Assembly (NCBI GenBank): GCA_038244055.1
Contig: JBBRTW010000194.1
Location: 1 to 12,450 of the forward strand
Source of the DNA: DASPKW01 sp038244055
GTDB lineage: Bacteria; Planctomycetota; Phycisphaerae; Tepidisphaerales; Tepidisphaeraceae
Length of the DNA stretch: 12,450 nt
Direction: 5' to 3'
A model generated the notes under the pieces. It was not told the origin of the DNA. It was given only the letters and a program-made list of their open reading frames with translations, and did no database searches. A program made the position numbers and the translations under genes. Below, piece after piece: positions 5,925-12,450 of this stretch (position 1 is the stretch's first letter; each line of letters starts with the position of its first letter).

Positions 5925-6293
5925 TCAGTGACCCTGTTTCAAAACTCGCAGGATGGTCCGAGCAACGGCCTGTGAATATTTCACCGCCTCACGTGATGAA
6001 AACCGGATGACTCGGTAGCGCCTTTCCTGCAATACGAGCGTTCGAACCTGATCGTATTCGACGGCCAGCGGATCGGCATGCTGGTCTCCATCGAGTTCGA
6101 CGATCAGGCTTGCCTCCTCGCATACGAAGTCCGCAATGTAGCCGCCGATGGGCACCTGACGACGGAACTTGAACCCTTCCAGACGGCGGTCGCGGAGGAC
6201 GTACCATATCTTCCGCTCGGCATCCGACGGCTTTCGGCGCATTGCCCGAGCGAGGTTCTTGAGTCGCGGATCGTCATCGTGTCGCGAGGGCAT
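5925..6293 (-). CDS. DUF559 domain protein, Vsr/PD-(D/E)XK endonuclease-like
   Basis: This 122-residue protein is a single DUF559 domain. It contains AERKIWYVLRDRRLEGFKFRR (Glu26 onward, family pattern AE-x-x-LW-x-LR-x-R-x-x-G-x-KFRRQ), then PIGGYIADFVC (Asp55), LIVELDGDQH (Glu67, Asp69, His72) and YDQVRTLVLQERRYRVIRF. The D…E-x-D arrangement is the active-site core of the PD-(D/E)XK / very-short-patch-repair-like fold, so a DNA nicking or cleaving activity is likely, though no substrate is known for most members. The ATG at 6293 is preferred; GTG codons at 6299 and 6308 are in frame and none has a Shine-Dalgarno site. The gene lies alone between two direct copies of a MITE-like repeat, 24 bp from one and about 90-110 bp from the other, with no methylase or other restriction gene beside it. 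Confidence 0.88.
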   Translation of the reverse strand: MPSRHDDDPRLKNLARAMRRKPSDAERKIWYVLRDRRLEGFKFRRQVPIGGYIADFVCEEASLIVELDGDQHADPLAVEYDQVRTLVLQERRYRVIRFSSREAVKYSQAVARTILRVLKQGH

Positions 6294-6399
6294 ATGCACG
6301 ATTTTCACTATCGCTATCGTAAATCAAATAATTTCTTCGATGCGCAACAGCCTCATTTCCGTCCAGTATGCGAATGGAAGCCATTCACCATTCCAACAA

Positions 6400-6594
6400 C
6401 CCCTCACCCCCACCCTCTCCCACGGCCGGACAAGCGTTACACCAAACCAACCCTTATCACCGGCCATGGGAGAGGGAGTAAGACCGGCCGTGAGTGCAGT
6501 GGCATATGGTCTTACTCCCTCTCCCAAGCGGCGCCGGTTGACGCCCTACGCAGAGCCGCCCAATCGCCGCGTGGGAGAGGGCGGGGGTGAGGGG
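6400..6594. mobile_element. MITE-like element, copy 2 (195 bp), same orientation as copy 1
   Basis: The 24-bp terminal inverted repeats (6400-6423 and 6571-6594) match those of copy 1. The inner inverted repeat (6467-6485 with 6508-6526) is kept. From 6485 to 6595 it is identical over 111 bp to 5791-5901 of copy 1, while the left portions differ by several substitutions. It separates the DUF559 gene from the M42 peptidase. Confidence 0.8.
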
Positions 6595-6665
6595 TCCGCG
6601 GCATTGGTGAGGCGGTCAATCGCTCGAAGAAATGCAACCTTATTCCAAGCCGTCCAATCCAGGAA

Positions 6666-6694
6666 TTGACAAATTCCCCCTTTACGCTGACAAC
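6666..6694 (+). promoter_or_regulatory. Possible promoter of the M42 peptidase gene
   Basis: A perfect -35 hexamer TTGACA (6666-6671) is followed after 17 bp by GACAAC (6689-6694), a poor -10 matching three of six consensus bases. A start site would fall at about 6701, right at the ATG at 6703, implying a leaderless or nearly leaderless message. That fits the lack of a Shine-Dalgarno site, but the weak -10 keeps this tentative. Confidence 0.3.
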
Positions 6695-6702
6695 CCCGCT
6701 CC

Positions 6703-7737
6703 ATGAACCTCCCCCTTCTCAAATCCCTCTCCGAAGCTCCCGGCGTGCCCGGCCGCGAAGAGCGCGTTCGCGCCATTCTCGAAAAAGAATGCGCCGGCCT
6801 CTTCGATTCGATCTCCACCGACAACATGGGCTCCCTCATCGCCAGCAAAAGTTCCGGGCGCGCCGGCGCGAAGAAGGTGCTGCTGGCCTGCCATATCGAT
6901 GAAATCGGCTTCTATGTCCGACACGTCGATGAGAAGGGATTTCTGCGCCTGACCAATGTCGGCGGATTCGACACGCGCAACCTCCTGGCCCGGCGGGTGC
7001 TCGTGCAGGCTTCATCCGGAGAGGATTTGACCGGGCTGCTCAACCCGGCCGGGCGGCCTACGCATATCGCCAAGGAAGAAGATAAGAAGAAAGTCCCCGA
7101 GATGACCGATTTCTACGTCGACCTCTGCCTCCCGGCCGAGACCGCCCGCGCCAAGGTGCGCATCGGCGACCCGGTCACGCTGGTGCAGGAGTTCAGCGAA
7201 GTAGGCGACTGCGTCTCGGGCAAATGCCTCGATAACCGCGTGGCGGCCTTCGTCGCCATCGAAGCCCTGCGCAAGGTCGCCGCAGGCAATCTGAAATATG
7301 ACGTGGTGCTGGCCGCCACCGTGCAGGAGGAAGTCGGCTGCCGCGGCGCGGGTCCGGCCGCCTATACCTGCGAGCCGGATATCGCCATCGCCATCGACAC
7401 CACGCTGGCCGTCGACACGCCCGGCGTGCCCGAGGATGAGCGGGTCACCAAGCAGGGCGATGGCGTGGCGCTGACCATCGCCGATTCGCTGACGATCTCC
7501 AATCGCGGGTTGATCGATGCGTTTGAGGCCGTCGCCAAGGCGCGGAACATCCCCTCGCAGCTTTCCATCCTCCCGCGAGGCGGCACCGATGCCGGGCCGA
7601 TGCAGCGCACCCGCGGCGGTTACAAGGCGATGTCGCTCTCAGTGCCCACGCGCTATATCCACACCGTCACCGAGTGCATCCACAAGACCGACCTTCAAGC
7701 CGCGATCGACCTGCTGGCGGCGTGGCTGGAAACCTAA
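6703..7737 (+). CDS. M42 family metallo-aminopeptidase (glutamyl aminopeptidase / TET-like)
   Basis: This 344-residue protein is a full-length M42 peptidase, a cytosolic di-metal exopeptidase that removes N-terminal residues from peptides, usually as a large oligomeric cage. The metal and catalytic residues can all be placed: His64 and Asp66 (ACHIDEIGF), bridging Asp177 (CLDNRVAA), the catalytic and metal Glu pair 209-210 (VQEEVGCRGA), Asp232 (AIDTT) and His320 (TRYIHTVTE). The segment between about residues 75 and 170 is the PDZ-like dimerisation insert. The start at 6703 keeps the conserved opening (LLKSLSEAPGVPGREE). There is no Shine-Dalgarno site. Its stop overlaps the end of the opposing pseudopilin gene by four bases. 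Substrate preference cannot be read from sequence. Confidence 0.95.
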   Translation: MNLPLLKSLSEAPGVPGREERVRAILEKECAGLFDSISTDNMGSLIASKSSGRAGAKKVLLACHIDEIGFYVRHVDEKGFLRLTNVGGFDTRNLLARRVLVQASSGEDLTGLLNPAGRPTHIAKEEDKKKVPEMTDFYVDLCLPAETARAKVRIGDPVTLVQEFSEVGDCVSGKCLDNRVAAFVAIEALRKVAAGNLKYDVVLAATVQEEVGCRGAGPAAYTCEPDIAIAIDTTLAVDTPGVPEDERVTKQGDGVALTIADSLTISNRGLIDAFEAVAKARNIPSQLSILPRGGTDAGPMQRTRGGYKAMSLSVPTRYIHTVTECIHKTDLQAAIDLLAAWLET

Positions 7738-8438
7738 TTCATGTAATCGTAGAACATCGGATCATTCGAGTTCTTCCGCTCGATATAATACGCGTGGCCA
7801 TCGACGAACAGGGCGTTGCCGCGCCCGGCGTTGGGATCGTTGGCGGTCTCGGCCTTCTTATCGTGGCGATTGGAGAGAAGGTTGTGCGCCCCCGCGCCGG
7901 CCACATAGCGCTGCGGGCACCAGCAGCCATCGTCGATCGTCGTCGACGCTTCATCCAGCAGCAGGATTTTGTCGGTCGGCCGCCGCACCATGGTGATCTT
8001 GATCCGGCTATGCAGGTCCGCGGCCGCCGTCGGCGGGTTCAGCCCGCCCATGTACTCGTTCATCGTGTAGCTGTAGGGGTAGACCGCGTGCGAATCCACA
8101 TTATCCGACGGGCAGCGATAGTGGTTGGCGACGAACAGATTGCCCAGGTACTTGACCAGCGCGCCTTCGTTGAGATCGCGGCCGGCCTCCCAGAAAATCC
8201 AGTCGTCGGCCGCGTTGGCGCTGGCGGAGGAGCGCGGGAAATAGCCTTTATTCTCGTTGGTGTACATGATCATCGCCCCGCCGAGCTGGCGGAGATTGGA
8301 AAGGCAGGCCACGCGGTTGCCCTGCTCGCGGGCCTTGTTCAGGCTGGGCAGCAGAATGCTGATCAGCAGCGCGATGATGCCGATGACCACCAGCAACTCG
8401 ACGAGCGTGAAGGCGCGTGGATGATTCCGTAATGCCAT
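7734..8438 (-). CDS. Type II/IV-like pseudopilin with C-terminal FVDGHA box, second gene of a pair
   Basis: This 234-residue protein has a class III prepilin leader: short basic N-terminus, then FTLVELLVVIGIIALL from Phe10 with Glu at +5. Cleavage would fall after Ala9 rather than the usual Gly, which prepilin peptidase tolerates less well. The first mature helix is the membrane and assembly segment; the rest is a periplasmic globular domain with CLSNLRQ, YRCPSD and DDGCW cysteines. It ends with the planctomycete His…Asp-Gly-His signature, with His192 and Asp213-Gly214 separated by 20 residues instead of the common nine. It starts 10 bp after the stop of its paralogue (8449-9168), so the two are surely cotranscribed. 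The N-terminal ~60 residues are almost identical in both, pointing to recent duplication or gene conversion. The role is probably structural (pilus or secretion fibre); the partner assembly genes are not here. Confidence 0.9.
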   Translation of the reverse strand: MALRNHPRAFTLVELLVVIGIIALLISILLPSLNKAREQGNRVACLSNLRQLGGAMIMYTNENKGYFPRSSASANAADDWIFWEAGRDLNEGALVKYLGNLFVANHYRCPSDNVDSHAVYPYSYTMNEYMGGLNPPTAAADLHSRIKITMVRRPTDKILLLDEASTTIDDGCWCPQRYVAGAGAHNLLSNRHDKKAETANDPNAGRGNALFVDGHAYYIERKNSNDPMFYDYMN

Positions 8439-8448
8439 GCGATAAGTC

Positions 8449-9168
8449 TTACTGATTCGCGGGATCGTAAAATTTCACGTCCACCGAATCCTTGCGGGCG
8501 ATCGAGTCGGCGTGGCCATCGACGAACAGGGCGTTGCCGTTGCCGGCATTGGGATCGGTGGAAGTCTCGGACTTCTTGTCGTGGCGGTTGGAGAGAAGAT
8601 TTTTTCCATCTTTGGGATAGTGCTGCGGCGCCCAGCAGCCATCATCGATGGTGGTCGAGGCCTCATCGAGCAGCAGAATTTTATCGGTGGGCCGCTTCAC
8701 CATCGTGATCTTGATGCGCAAATGCAGGTCGCCATTGACCGCGGGGGGAAAGAGCAGGCCGCCCATCAGTTCATTCATGGTGTAACTGTAGGGATACGTT
8801 TGATGGGACTGCGGATCATCCGAAGGGCAGCGGTAGTGAGCGGCCACAAATGTGGAGCCCATGTATTTCACCAGCGCACCATCATTCTGTATCCGGGTGG
8901 TCTGCCAGAAAATCCAGTCATCATCGTAGGTTCCACTGGCCGCGGCGCGCGGGAACCAGCCCTTGTTCTCGTTGGTGTACATGATCATCGCGCCGCCGAG
9001 CTGGCGGAGATTGGAGAGACAGGCCACGCGGTTGCCCTGCTCGCGTGCCTTGTTCAAACTGGGAAGCAGAATGCTGATCAGCAGCGCGATGATGCCGATG
9101 ACCACCAGGAGTTCCACGAGCGTAAATCCCCGGCGCATGGATTTGCATCGATCAGGAGCCATAATCAT
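8449..9168 (-). CDS. Type II/IV-like pseudopilin with C-terminal FVDGHA box, first gene of a pair
   Basis: The 239-residue paralogue of the downstream gene, with a standard cleavage site: MRRG/FTLVELLVVIGIIALL, Gly14 before Phe15 and Glu at +5. The cysteine positions (ACLSNLRQ, YRCPSD, DDGCW) and the FVDGHA ending (Asp217-Gly218, His196) match the paralogue. The main differences are in the loops after ENKGWFPR and around GGLLFPPAVNG. Start: ATG at 9168 with GAGAG about nine bases upstream; ATGs at 9162 and 9138 are in frame and would all give a functional leader. It is first in the operon and divergent from nuoB, with a palindrome 28 bp upstream. The protein should be processed by a prepilin peptidase and held in the inner membrane before assembly. 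Confidence 0.92.
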   Translation of the reverse strand: MIMAPDRCKSMRRGFTLVELLVVIGIIALLISILLPSLNKAREQGNRVACLSNLRQLGGAMIMYTNENKGWFPRAAASGTYDDDWIFWQTTRIQNDGALVKYMGSTFVAAHYRCPSDDPQSHQTYPYSYTMNELMGGLLFPPAVNGDLHLRIKITMVKRPTDKILLLDEASTTIDDGCWAPQHYPKDGKNLLSNRHDKKSETSTDPNAGNGNALFVDGHADSIARKDSVDVKFYDPANQ

Positions 9169-9195
9169 ATAATAACTCTCTCTTTAGATGTGCCT

Positions 9196-9212
9196 GACCC
9201 GGCGGCCGGGTC
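9196..9212. promoter_or_regulatory. Perfect palindrome upstream of the pseudopilin operon
   Basis: GACCCGGC-G-GCCGGGTC, eight-base perfect arms around one base, 28 bp before the ATG at 9168. It could be an operator or a leader hairpin for the pilin operon; only the symmetry is seen. Confidence 0.4.
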
Positions 9213-9332
9213 GTGGGCGTGATCGTAACATGCGCATTGCTTTCAAGCGAGCGATTTCCACTTTCGCCCGGCACGAATCCGATTTATTAACACAACTGCA
9301 TAAGAGACAACACTTTGAGTCAAAATACACCT

Positions 9333-9344
9333 GCCGCATGCGGC
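9333..9344. promoter_or_regulatory. 12-bp palindrome upstream of the nuoB promoter
   Basis: GCCGCATGCGGC is a perfect 12-bp palindrome ending 14 bp before the proposed -35 of nuoB, in the divergent intergenic region. The position suits a regulator site, but there is no second copy to support it. Confidence 0.3.
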
Positions 9345-9358
9345 ATATGCTCAATCTC

Positions 9359-9387
9359 TTGAGGCCTGAGGCTGGACCTGCCATAAT
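9359..9387 (+). promoter_or_regulatory. Predicted sigma-70-type promoter of nuoB
   Basis: TTGAGG (9359-9364, four of six) and CATAAT (9382-9387, five of six) are separated by exactly 17 bp. Transcription would start near 9394, giving a leader of about 20 bases with GAGG at 9402-9405, seven bases before the ATG at 9414. The promoter, ribosome site and start codon agree with each other, and they exclude the in-frame ATG at 9390. Confidence 0.6.
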
Positions 9388-9413
9388 CGATGGACTTAAC
9401 CCGAGGCTGCCCC

Positions 9414-9971
9414 ATGTCCTGGATTGAAAACCGGTTCGAAGAAGGATTGATCGTCACCAGCGTCGATTTCGCGCTGAACTGGGCCCGCAAGAACTCAATC
9501 TGGCCGATGACTTTCGGCCTGGCCTGCTGCGCGATCGAGATGATGGCGGTCGGCGCCTCGCGCTTTGACCTGGACCGCTTCGGGGCCGGCGCATTTCGGG
9601 CGACGCCGCGGCAGTCGGATCTGATGATCGTGGCCGGGACGGTCAACTACAAGATGGCCAGCCGGCTCAAGCGGCTCTATCACCAGATGCCCGATCCGAA
9701 GTACGTGATCGCGATGGGTGCCTGCACGATCGGCGGCGGCCCGTACTTCAAGTATGGGTACAACGTCGTCAAGGGCGTGGATCTGATCGTGCCGGTCGAT
9801 GTGTATGTCCCCGGCTGCCCGCCGCGCCCGGAGGCCCTGATGGAAGGCATCATGCGGTTGCAGGATAAGATCACGGGCAAAACTGTCGGCCTGCCGCGCG
9901 GAACCAAGAAAGCCGCCAGCGCGGCCGAAGCGCGCGGGGGAATTCCACTCGTGGCGGCGGAGATTGGCTGA
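9414..9971 (+). CDS. nuoB: NADH-quinone oxidoreductase subunit B (NuoB)
   Basis: The 185-residue NuoB/PSST subunit of respiratory complex I. It carries cluster N2, the last [4Fe-4S] centre before quinone, at the peripheral-to-membrane arm junction. The four cysteine ligands are present: the tandem pair Cys38-Cys39 (GLACCAIEM), Cys104 (MGACTIGGG) and Cys135 (VPGCPPRPEAL). Other family marks are ASRFDLDRFG, PRQSDLMIVAGTV and GCPPRPEA. The length is normal for the subunit; the tail after about residue 160 (Ala/Gly/Lys-rich) is not conserved in the family. The start at 9414 is set by GAGG seven bases upstream and the promoter before it. It stands alone: no nuoA or nuoC lies beside it, which is unusual because these genes usually form a cluster. 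Confidence 0.96.
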   Translation: MSWIENRFEEGLIVTSVDFALNWARKNSIWPMTFGLACCAIEMMAVGASRFDLDRFGAGAFRATPRQSDLMIVAGTVNYKMASRLKRLYHQMPDPKYVIAMGACTIGGGPYFKYGYNVVKGVDLIVPVDVYVPGCPPRPEALMEGIMRLQDKITGKTVGLPRGTKKAASAAEARGGIPLVAAEIG

Positions 9972-10094
9972 GGAGGCCGGGATCGTGCGCTCATGGCGGG
10001 GGTATTGGGAGAGATCGCCGGACAAAGTGCGCGAGAAGTTGATGCCACATTCCATCGTCGGGCCGCTACATATACCGAATCCGCAAAGCGCACA

Positions 10095-11369
10095 ATGAAA
10101 ACATTCGCGCTCAGCCTGCTGATGATCGTGGCCCTGGCCCGCGCATCGATTGCGGGCGCGGACATGCCGCAACTCACGCCGCCTCTCCAGCCGTGGTTCC
10201 CCAAAGCCCCCGCGCTCGCTAAACCCGTTGAGCCGATCATCCGCGTCGCCACCGTCGATGAACTCTTCCGCGCGGCCGAGCAGGTCAAGCCCGGCGGCAC
10301 GATCCTCCTGGCCGATGGACACTATCTGCTGCCGCGCACGCTCGATCTCCATACCGACAACATCACCTTGCGCTCTGAATCCGGCCAGCGCGAGCGCATC
10401 ATCCTCGATGGCGCGAGCAGCCGGCATGTCGAGCTCGTCGGCATCACCCGCTGCTCGGGGGCGACCATCGCCGACCTCACCATTCAGAACATCCGCGCCA
10501 ACGGCTTCAAGATCAACTCCGATCGTCAGGCGACCAAGGTGACCATCCGCAACTGCATCATCCACAACATCTGGGAGCGCGGCATCAAAGGCCCGGGCGT
10601 CCGCGCTGCCGATCGCGAGCGCTTCCGCCCGACCGACTGCCGCATCGAGTTCTGCCTCTTCTACAACGACCGCCCCAAACGCTATGAGGATGATCCCGAG
10701 GACACGGCCGCCAACCATGGCGGAAACTACATTGGCGGAATCGATGCCATGTACGCCCGCCGCTGGGTGATCAGCGATAATGTTTTCATCGGCATCCAGG
10801 GCCGCACCCGCAGCGCCCGCGGCGCGGTCTTCCTCTGGCAGAATGCCCAGGAATGCATCATCGAGCGCAATATCATCATCGACTGCGACTCGGGAATCTG
10901 CCTGGGCAATTCTTTCAAGCCCGAGGACGTCGCCCTTCACGCCGTCGGCTGCATCGTCCGCAACAATTTCATCACCCGCGCCCCGGAGCAGGGGATTTTG
11001 GCCGACTACACGAAGGATTGCCGCATCCTCCACAACACGATCCACGACCCGGGCTCGAGGTTTGGGCGCCTGATCCGCATCGTGCATGGAAATGACGGGC
11101 TGGTGGTGGCCAACAATCTACTGAGCGGCCCGGCGATGCGCGTGGAGACGGGGAGCAAGGTCGATATTCGTGGGAATTTGATGAAGGAGTTGGGTGAGGA
11201 TTTCATCGATGCACGGGCGGGGAATCTGCATCTCAAACGGCGCGTGCCGGGAATTGTCGACGCCGCCGAGCTACTCACCAATGTGACCCATGACATTGAT
11301 GGTCAGCGCCGCGATGCCAAGGCAGATGTGGGGGCGGATGAATGGGTTGAGGCTCGGCCGGGGAAGTGA
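10095..11369 (+). CDS. Secreted right-handed parallel beta-helix protein
   Basis: This 424-residue protein starts at the ATG at 10095 because MKTFALSLLMIVALARASIA is a clear Sec signal peptide, cleaved near residue 20-22; an upstream in-frame ATG at 9993 would bury it. After a Pro-rich spacer, residues ~50-80 (VDELFRAAEQVKPGGTILLADGHY) form the capping segment typical of pectate-lyase-like helices. Repeated beta-helix rungs follow: ATIADLTIQNIRANGFKI, VTIRNCIIHNI, WVISDNVFIGI, CIIERNIIIDCDSGI, CIVRNNFIT and CRILHNTIHD. It ends with VGADEW, the usual ending of such planctomycete proteins. The fold is that of polysaccharide lyases and some glycosidases, but I see no family-specific catalytic set, so a polysaccharide-binding or lyase role is inference. 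The gap of 123 bp from nuoB suggests separate expression. No Shine-Dalgarno site. Confidence 0.9.
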   Translation: MKTFALSLLMIVALARASIAGADMPQLTPPLQPWFPKAPALAKPVEPIIRVATVDELFRAAEQVKPGGTILLADGHYLLPRTLDLHTDNITLRSESGQRERIILDGASSRHVELVGITRCSGATIADLTIQNIRANGFKINSDRQATKVTIRNCIIHNIWERGIKGPGVRAADRERFRPTDCRIEFCLFYNDRPKRYEDDPEDTAANHGGNYIGGIDAMYARRWVISDNVFIGIQGRTRSARGAVFLWQNAQECIIERNIIIDCDSGICLGNSFKPEDVALHAVGCIVRNNFITRAPEQGILADYTKDCRILHNTIHDPGSRFGRLIRIVHGNDGLVVANNLLSGPAMRVETGSKVDIRGNLMKELGEDFIDARAGNLHLKRRVPGIVDAAELLTNVTHDIDGQRRDAKADVGADEWVEARPGK

Positions 11370-11608
11370 GGAGATGAGAGACGATTGTATGTCCGCCGTG
11401 ATAGCCATCGCCAGAATGCGAGGGGCTCGACGTCCGCGGTATTCCACCTGAATCGAAACGTGTCGGTGTCCTTTCGAGGCAGCAGACTTCGCTTGATGCT
11501 GCGGCCCGACAAGTTGCTTGCCCTTCTCCGACAAGTACCTTTACGTTCGAGCGTTCATTCCACGAGTCACCTCATCAGAACGTCGAATATGACTACGCGG
11601 GCAAATCG

Positions 11609-12322
11609 TCAATTTCCCGCGGCCGGACTCTCACCGGCTGGATTCGCAGCCTTACAGGCTGCACCACATTCGGGGCATCGCGCGAGTTGCAAACCCGATA
11701 GCTCGGGCGTCGCCCGCAAGTCATAACCACATTTGACGCACCGACGTTGTCGAACGAGCATCCTAACGCGAATCGATCGGCGAACGCGCCAGAGAAACGG
11801 GAGAGCAAGAAATGCGAACAATAGCCAATAGGGGACCGCGAGCACAACTCTGCTGACGCCCACAACTTGCAGTGGCATATTATGGCTCGCAGCCGCCTGA
11901 CGTCCACGGACAGCGGACTCATCCTCCCAGTGAAAGGCGAAGATGCACCCAACGAATTCGCTCCAGGTTTCGTCCCTAACCTCCCCCAATGGCTGAAGAA
12001 ACCTCGTGTCTGGCCGTTTAGTGACAATACTCTCGGTGGAGAAATGCAGCCGATTCCTCAAGGGATGCTGTCGCTCAGGATAGTTGTACTTAAGGAAGCT
12101 GCGTCGGTAAATGCATCCAATTTGCCCTTGCTCACTGAAAACTGTCCAATTTCGATCGGATGAATTGTCATTTGACCACAACAGGACCGAGGCCGCATCG
12201 AAGGTTGATCGACTTCGAAAAGCAAAGACTCCAAGCGACAGAAAGACGAAACAGACGAAAAGCCATTTGCCTGCTCGAAATACATGTTTGGGAATTCTAA
12301 ACACGACGATCCCTAATGTCAT
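11609..12322 (-). CDS. Planctomycete two-TM membrane protein with C-terminal zinc ribbon
   Basis: This 237-residue protein has a membrane segment at ~20-36 (WLFVCFVFLSLGVFAF), a soluble domain rich in Trp/Phe/Arg, and a second membrane segment at ~159-178 beginning VPYWLLF. A basic stretch then leads to a zinc ribbon: Cys195 and Cys198 (CVKCGYDLRATP), Cys216 and Cys219 (RCPECG). This layout is a large, functionally unknown planctomycete family. Two oddities: eight extra residues (ELSGLQLA) sit between TP and RCPEC, and the short tail is encoded by small hairpins. Base composition is visibly less GC-rich than the neighbours, suggesting transfer. The ATG at 12322 lies only four bases after the stop of a transposase fragment, so the first codons may come from an IS end; a GTG at 12304 could be the original start. 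No Shine-Dalgarno site. Confidence 0.8.
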   Translation of the reverse strand: MTLGIVVFRIPKHVFRAGKWLFVCFVFLSLGVFAFRSRSTFDAASVLLWSNDNSSDRNWTVFSEQGQIGCIYRRSFLKYNYPERQHPLRNRLHFSTESIVTKRPDTRFLQPLGEVRDETWSEFVGCIFAFHWEDESAVRGRQAAASHNMPLQVVGVSRVVLAVPYWLLFAFLALPFLWRVRRSIRVRMLVRQRRCVKCGYDLRATPELSGLQLARCPECGAACKAANPAGESPAAGN

Positions 12323-12326
12323 CAAC

Positions 12327-12450
12327 TTAAGCCACTTTCCGCTTGTTTTTCAGTAGTTGTCGTAGGGCCTTCCTCGGTTTGTTCATCAGATCGAATTGCT
12401 TGGGCCGCCGTTTCTTGCAACGTGGTTCAACGCGGTCCGGCCGCCGCGGA
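12327..12450 (-). CDS. C-terminus of an IS4-like transposase, cut by the window edge
   Basis: The last 40 codons before the TAA at 12327-12329 read PRRPDRVEPRCKKRRPK, then QFDLMNKPRKALRQLLKNKR and KVA. A basic tail of the form R-x-EPR-x-x-KRRPK-x-x-x-x-x-x-x-PR closes many IS4-family DDE transposases, which cut and paste their own element. The catalytic domain lies outside the window, so activity cannot be judged. If the element is complete, its terminal inverted repeat should lie just left of 12327, inside the start of the zinc-ribbon gene. The identification rests on a short tail and is by eye. Confidence 0.6.
   Translation of the reverse strand, partial: PRRPDRVEPRCKKRRPKQFDLMNKPRKALRQLLKNKRKVA

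Noticed and set aside
9495..11087. 530-residue minus-strand open frame across nuoB and the beta-helix gene
   Set aside because: It is antisense to nuoB, whose identity is certain, and to the beta-helix gene with its signal peptide. The translation is Asp/Ala/Val shadow sequence.
11271..11534. Short minus-strand open frames between the beta-helix and zinc-ribbon genes
   Set aside because: They overlap the end of the beta-helix gene, lack a ribosome site and resemble nothing known. The intergenic 11370-11608 stretch shows no other signal I can support.

Overview
The window looks like chromosomal DNA of a planctomycete, most likely in the Phycisphaerae. The reasons are: two short pseudopilins with an FTLVELLVVIGIIALL leader and a C-terminal FVDGHA box; a membrane protein ending in the CVKCGYDLRATP / RCPECG zinc ribbon that is common in this phylum; a large anchored protein with one HEAT-like repeat and Ala/Thr/Pro linkers; high GC with few clear Shine-Dalgarno sites; and intergenic repeats whose chance translations read ASCPC and GQDARATR, which I remember from annotated planctomycete genomes. 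No database search was possible.

Layout. 1-63 may hold the cut-off start of a minus-strand gene. 218-664 (minus) is a stand-alone NADAR-family N-glycosidase-like gene. 828-1694 (minus) is an unrecognised protein. Between them is a REP-like inverted pair (731-825). Three heptanucleotide tandem arrays lie at 92-154, inside the unknown gene at 1314-1383, and directly against its start codon at 1702-1792. 1809-2929 is a repeat island without an intact gene: a 42-bp tandem array, three REP-like pairs built on GGGTCAGGAGCC, and the last ~55 codons of an rtcB-like gene (minus). 2930-5641 (plus) is a 903-residue membrane-anchored protein of unknown function.

5682-6594 is a DUF559 endonuclease-like gene (minus) between two direct copies of a MITE-like element with 24-bp terminal inverted repeats; the right 111 bp of the copies are identical. 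6703-7737 (plus) is an M42 metallo-aminopeptidase, overlapping tail to tail by 4 bp with a two-gene pseudopilin operon (9168 to 7734, minus). A divergent intergenic region then leads to a lone nuoB (9414-9971) with a readable promoter, and to a secreted right-handed beta-helix protein (10095-11369). The right end holds the zinc-ribbon membrane protein (minus, lower GC) and, just upstream of it, the C-terminus of an IS4-like transposase running off the edge.

How the parts relate. The genes do not form one pathway. Housekeeping and surface genes sit between stretches unusually rich in short repeats: heptamer arrays, three families of inverted repeats, a minisatellite and an IS end. The features most worth a second look are the heptamer arrays (one read through inside a gene, one touching a start codon) and the nuclease gene bounded by two direct MITE-like copies.
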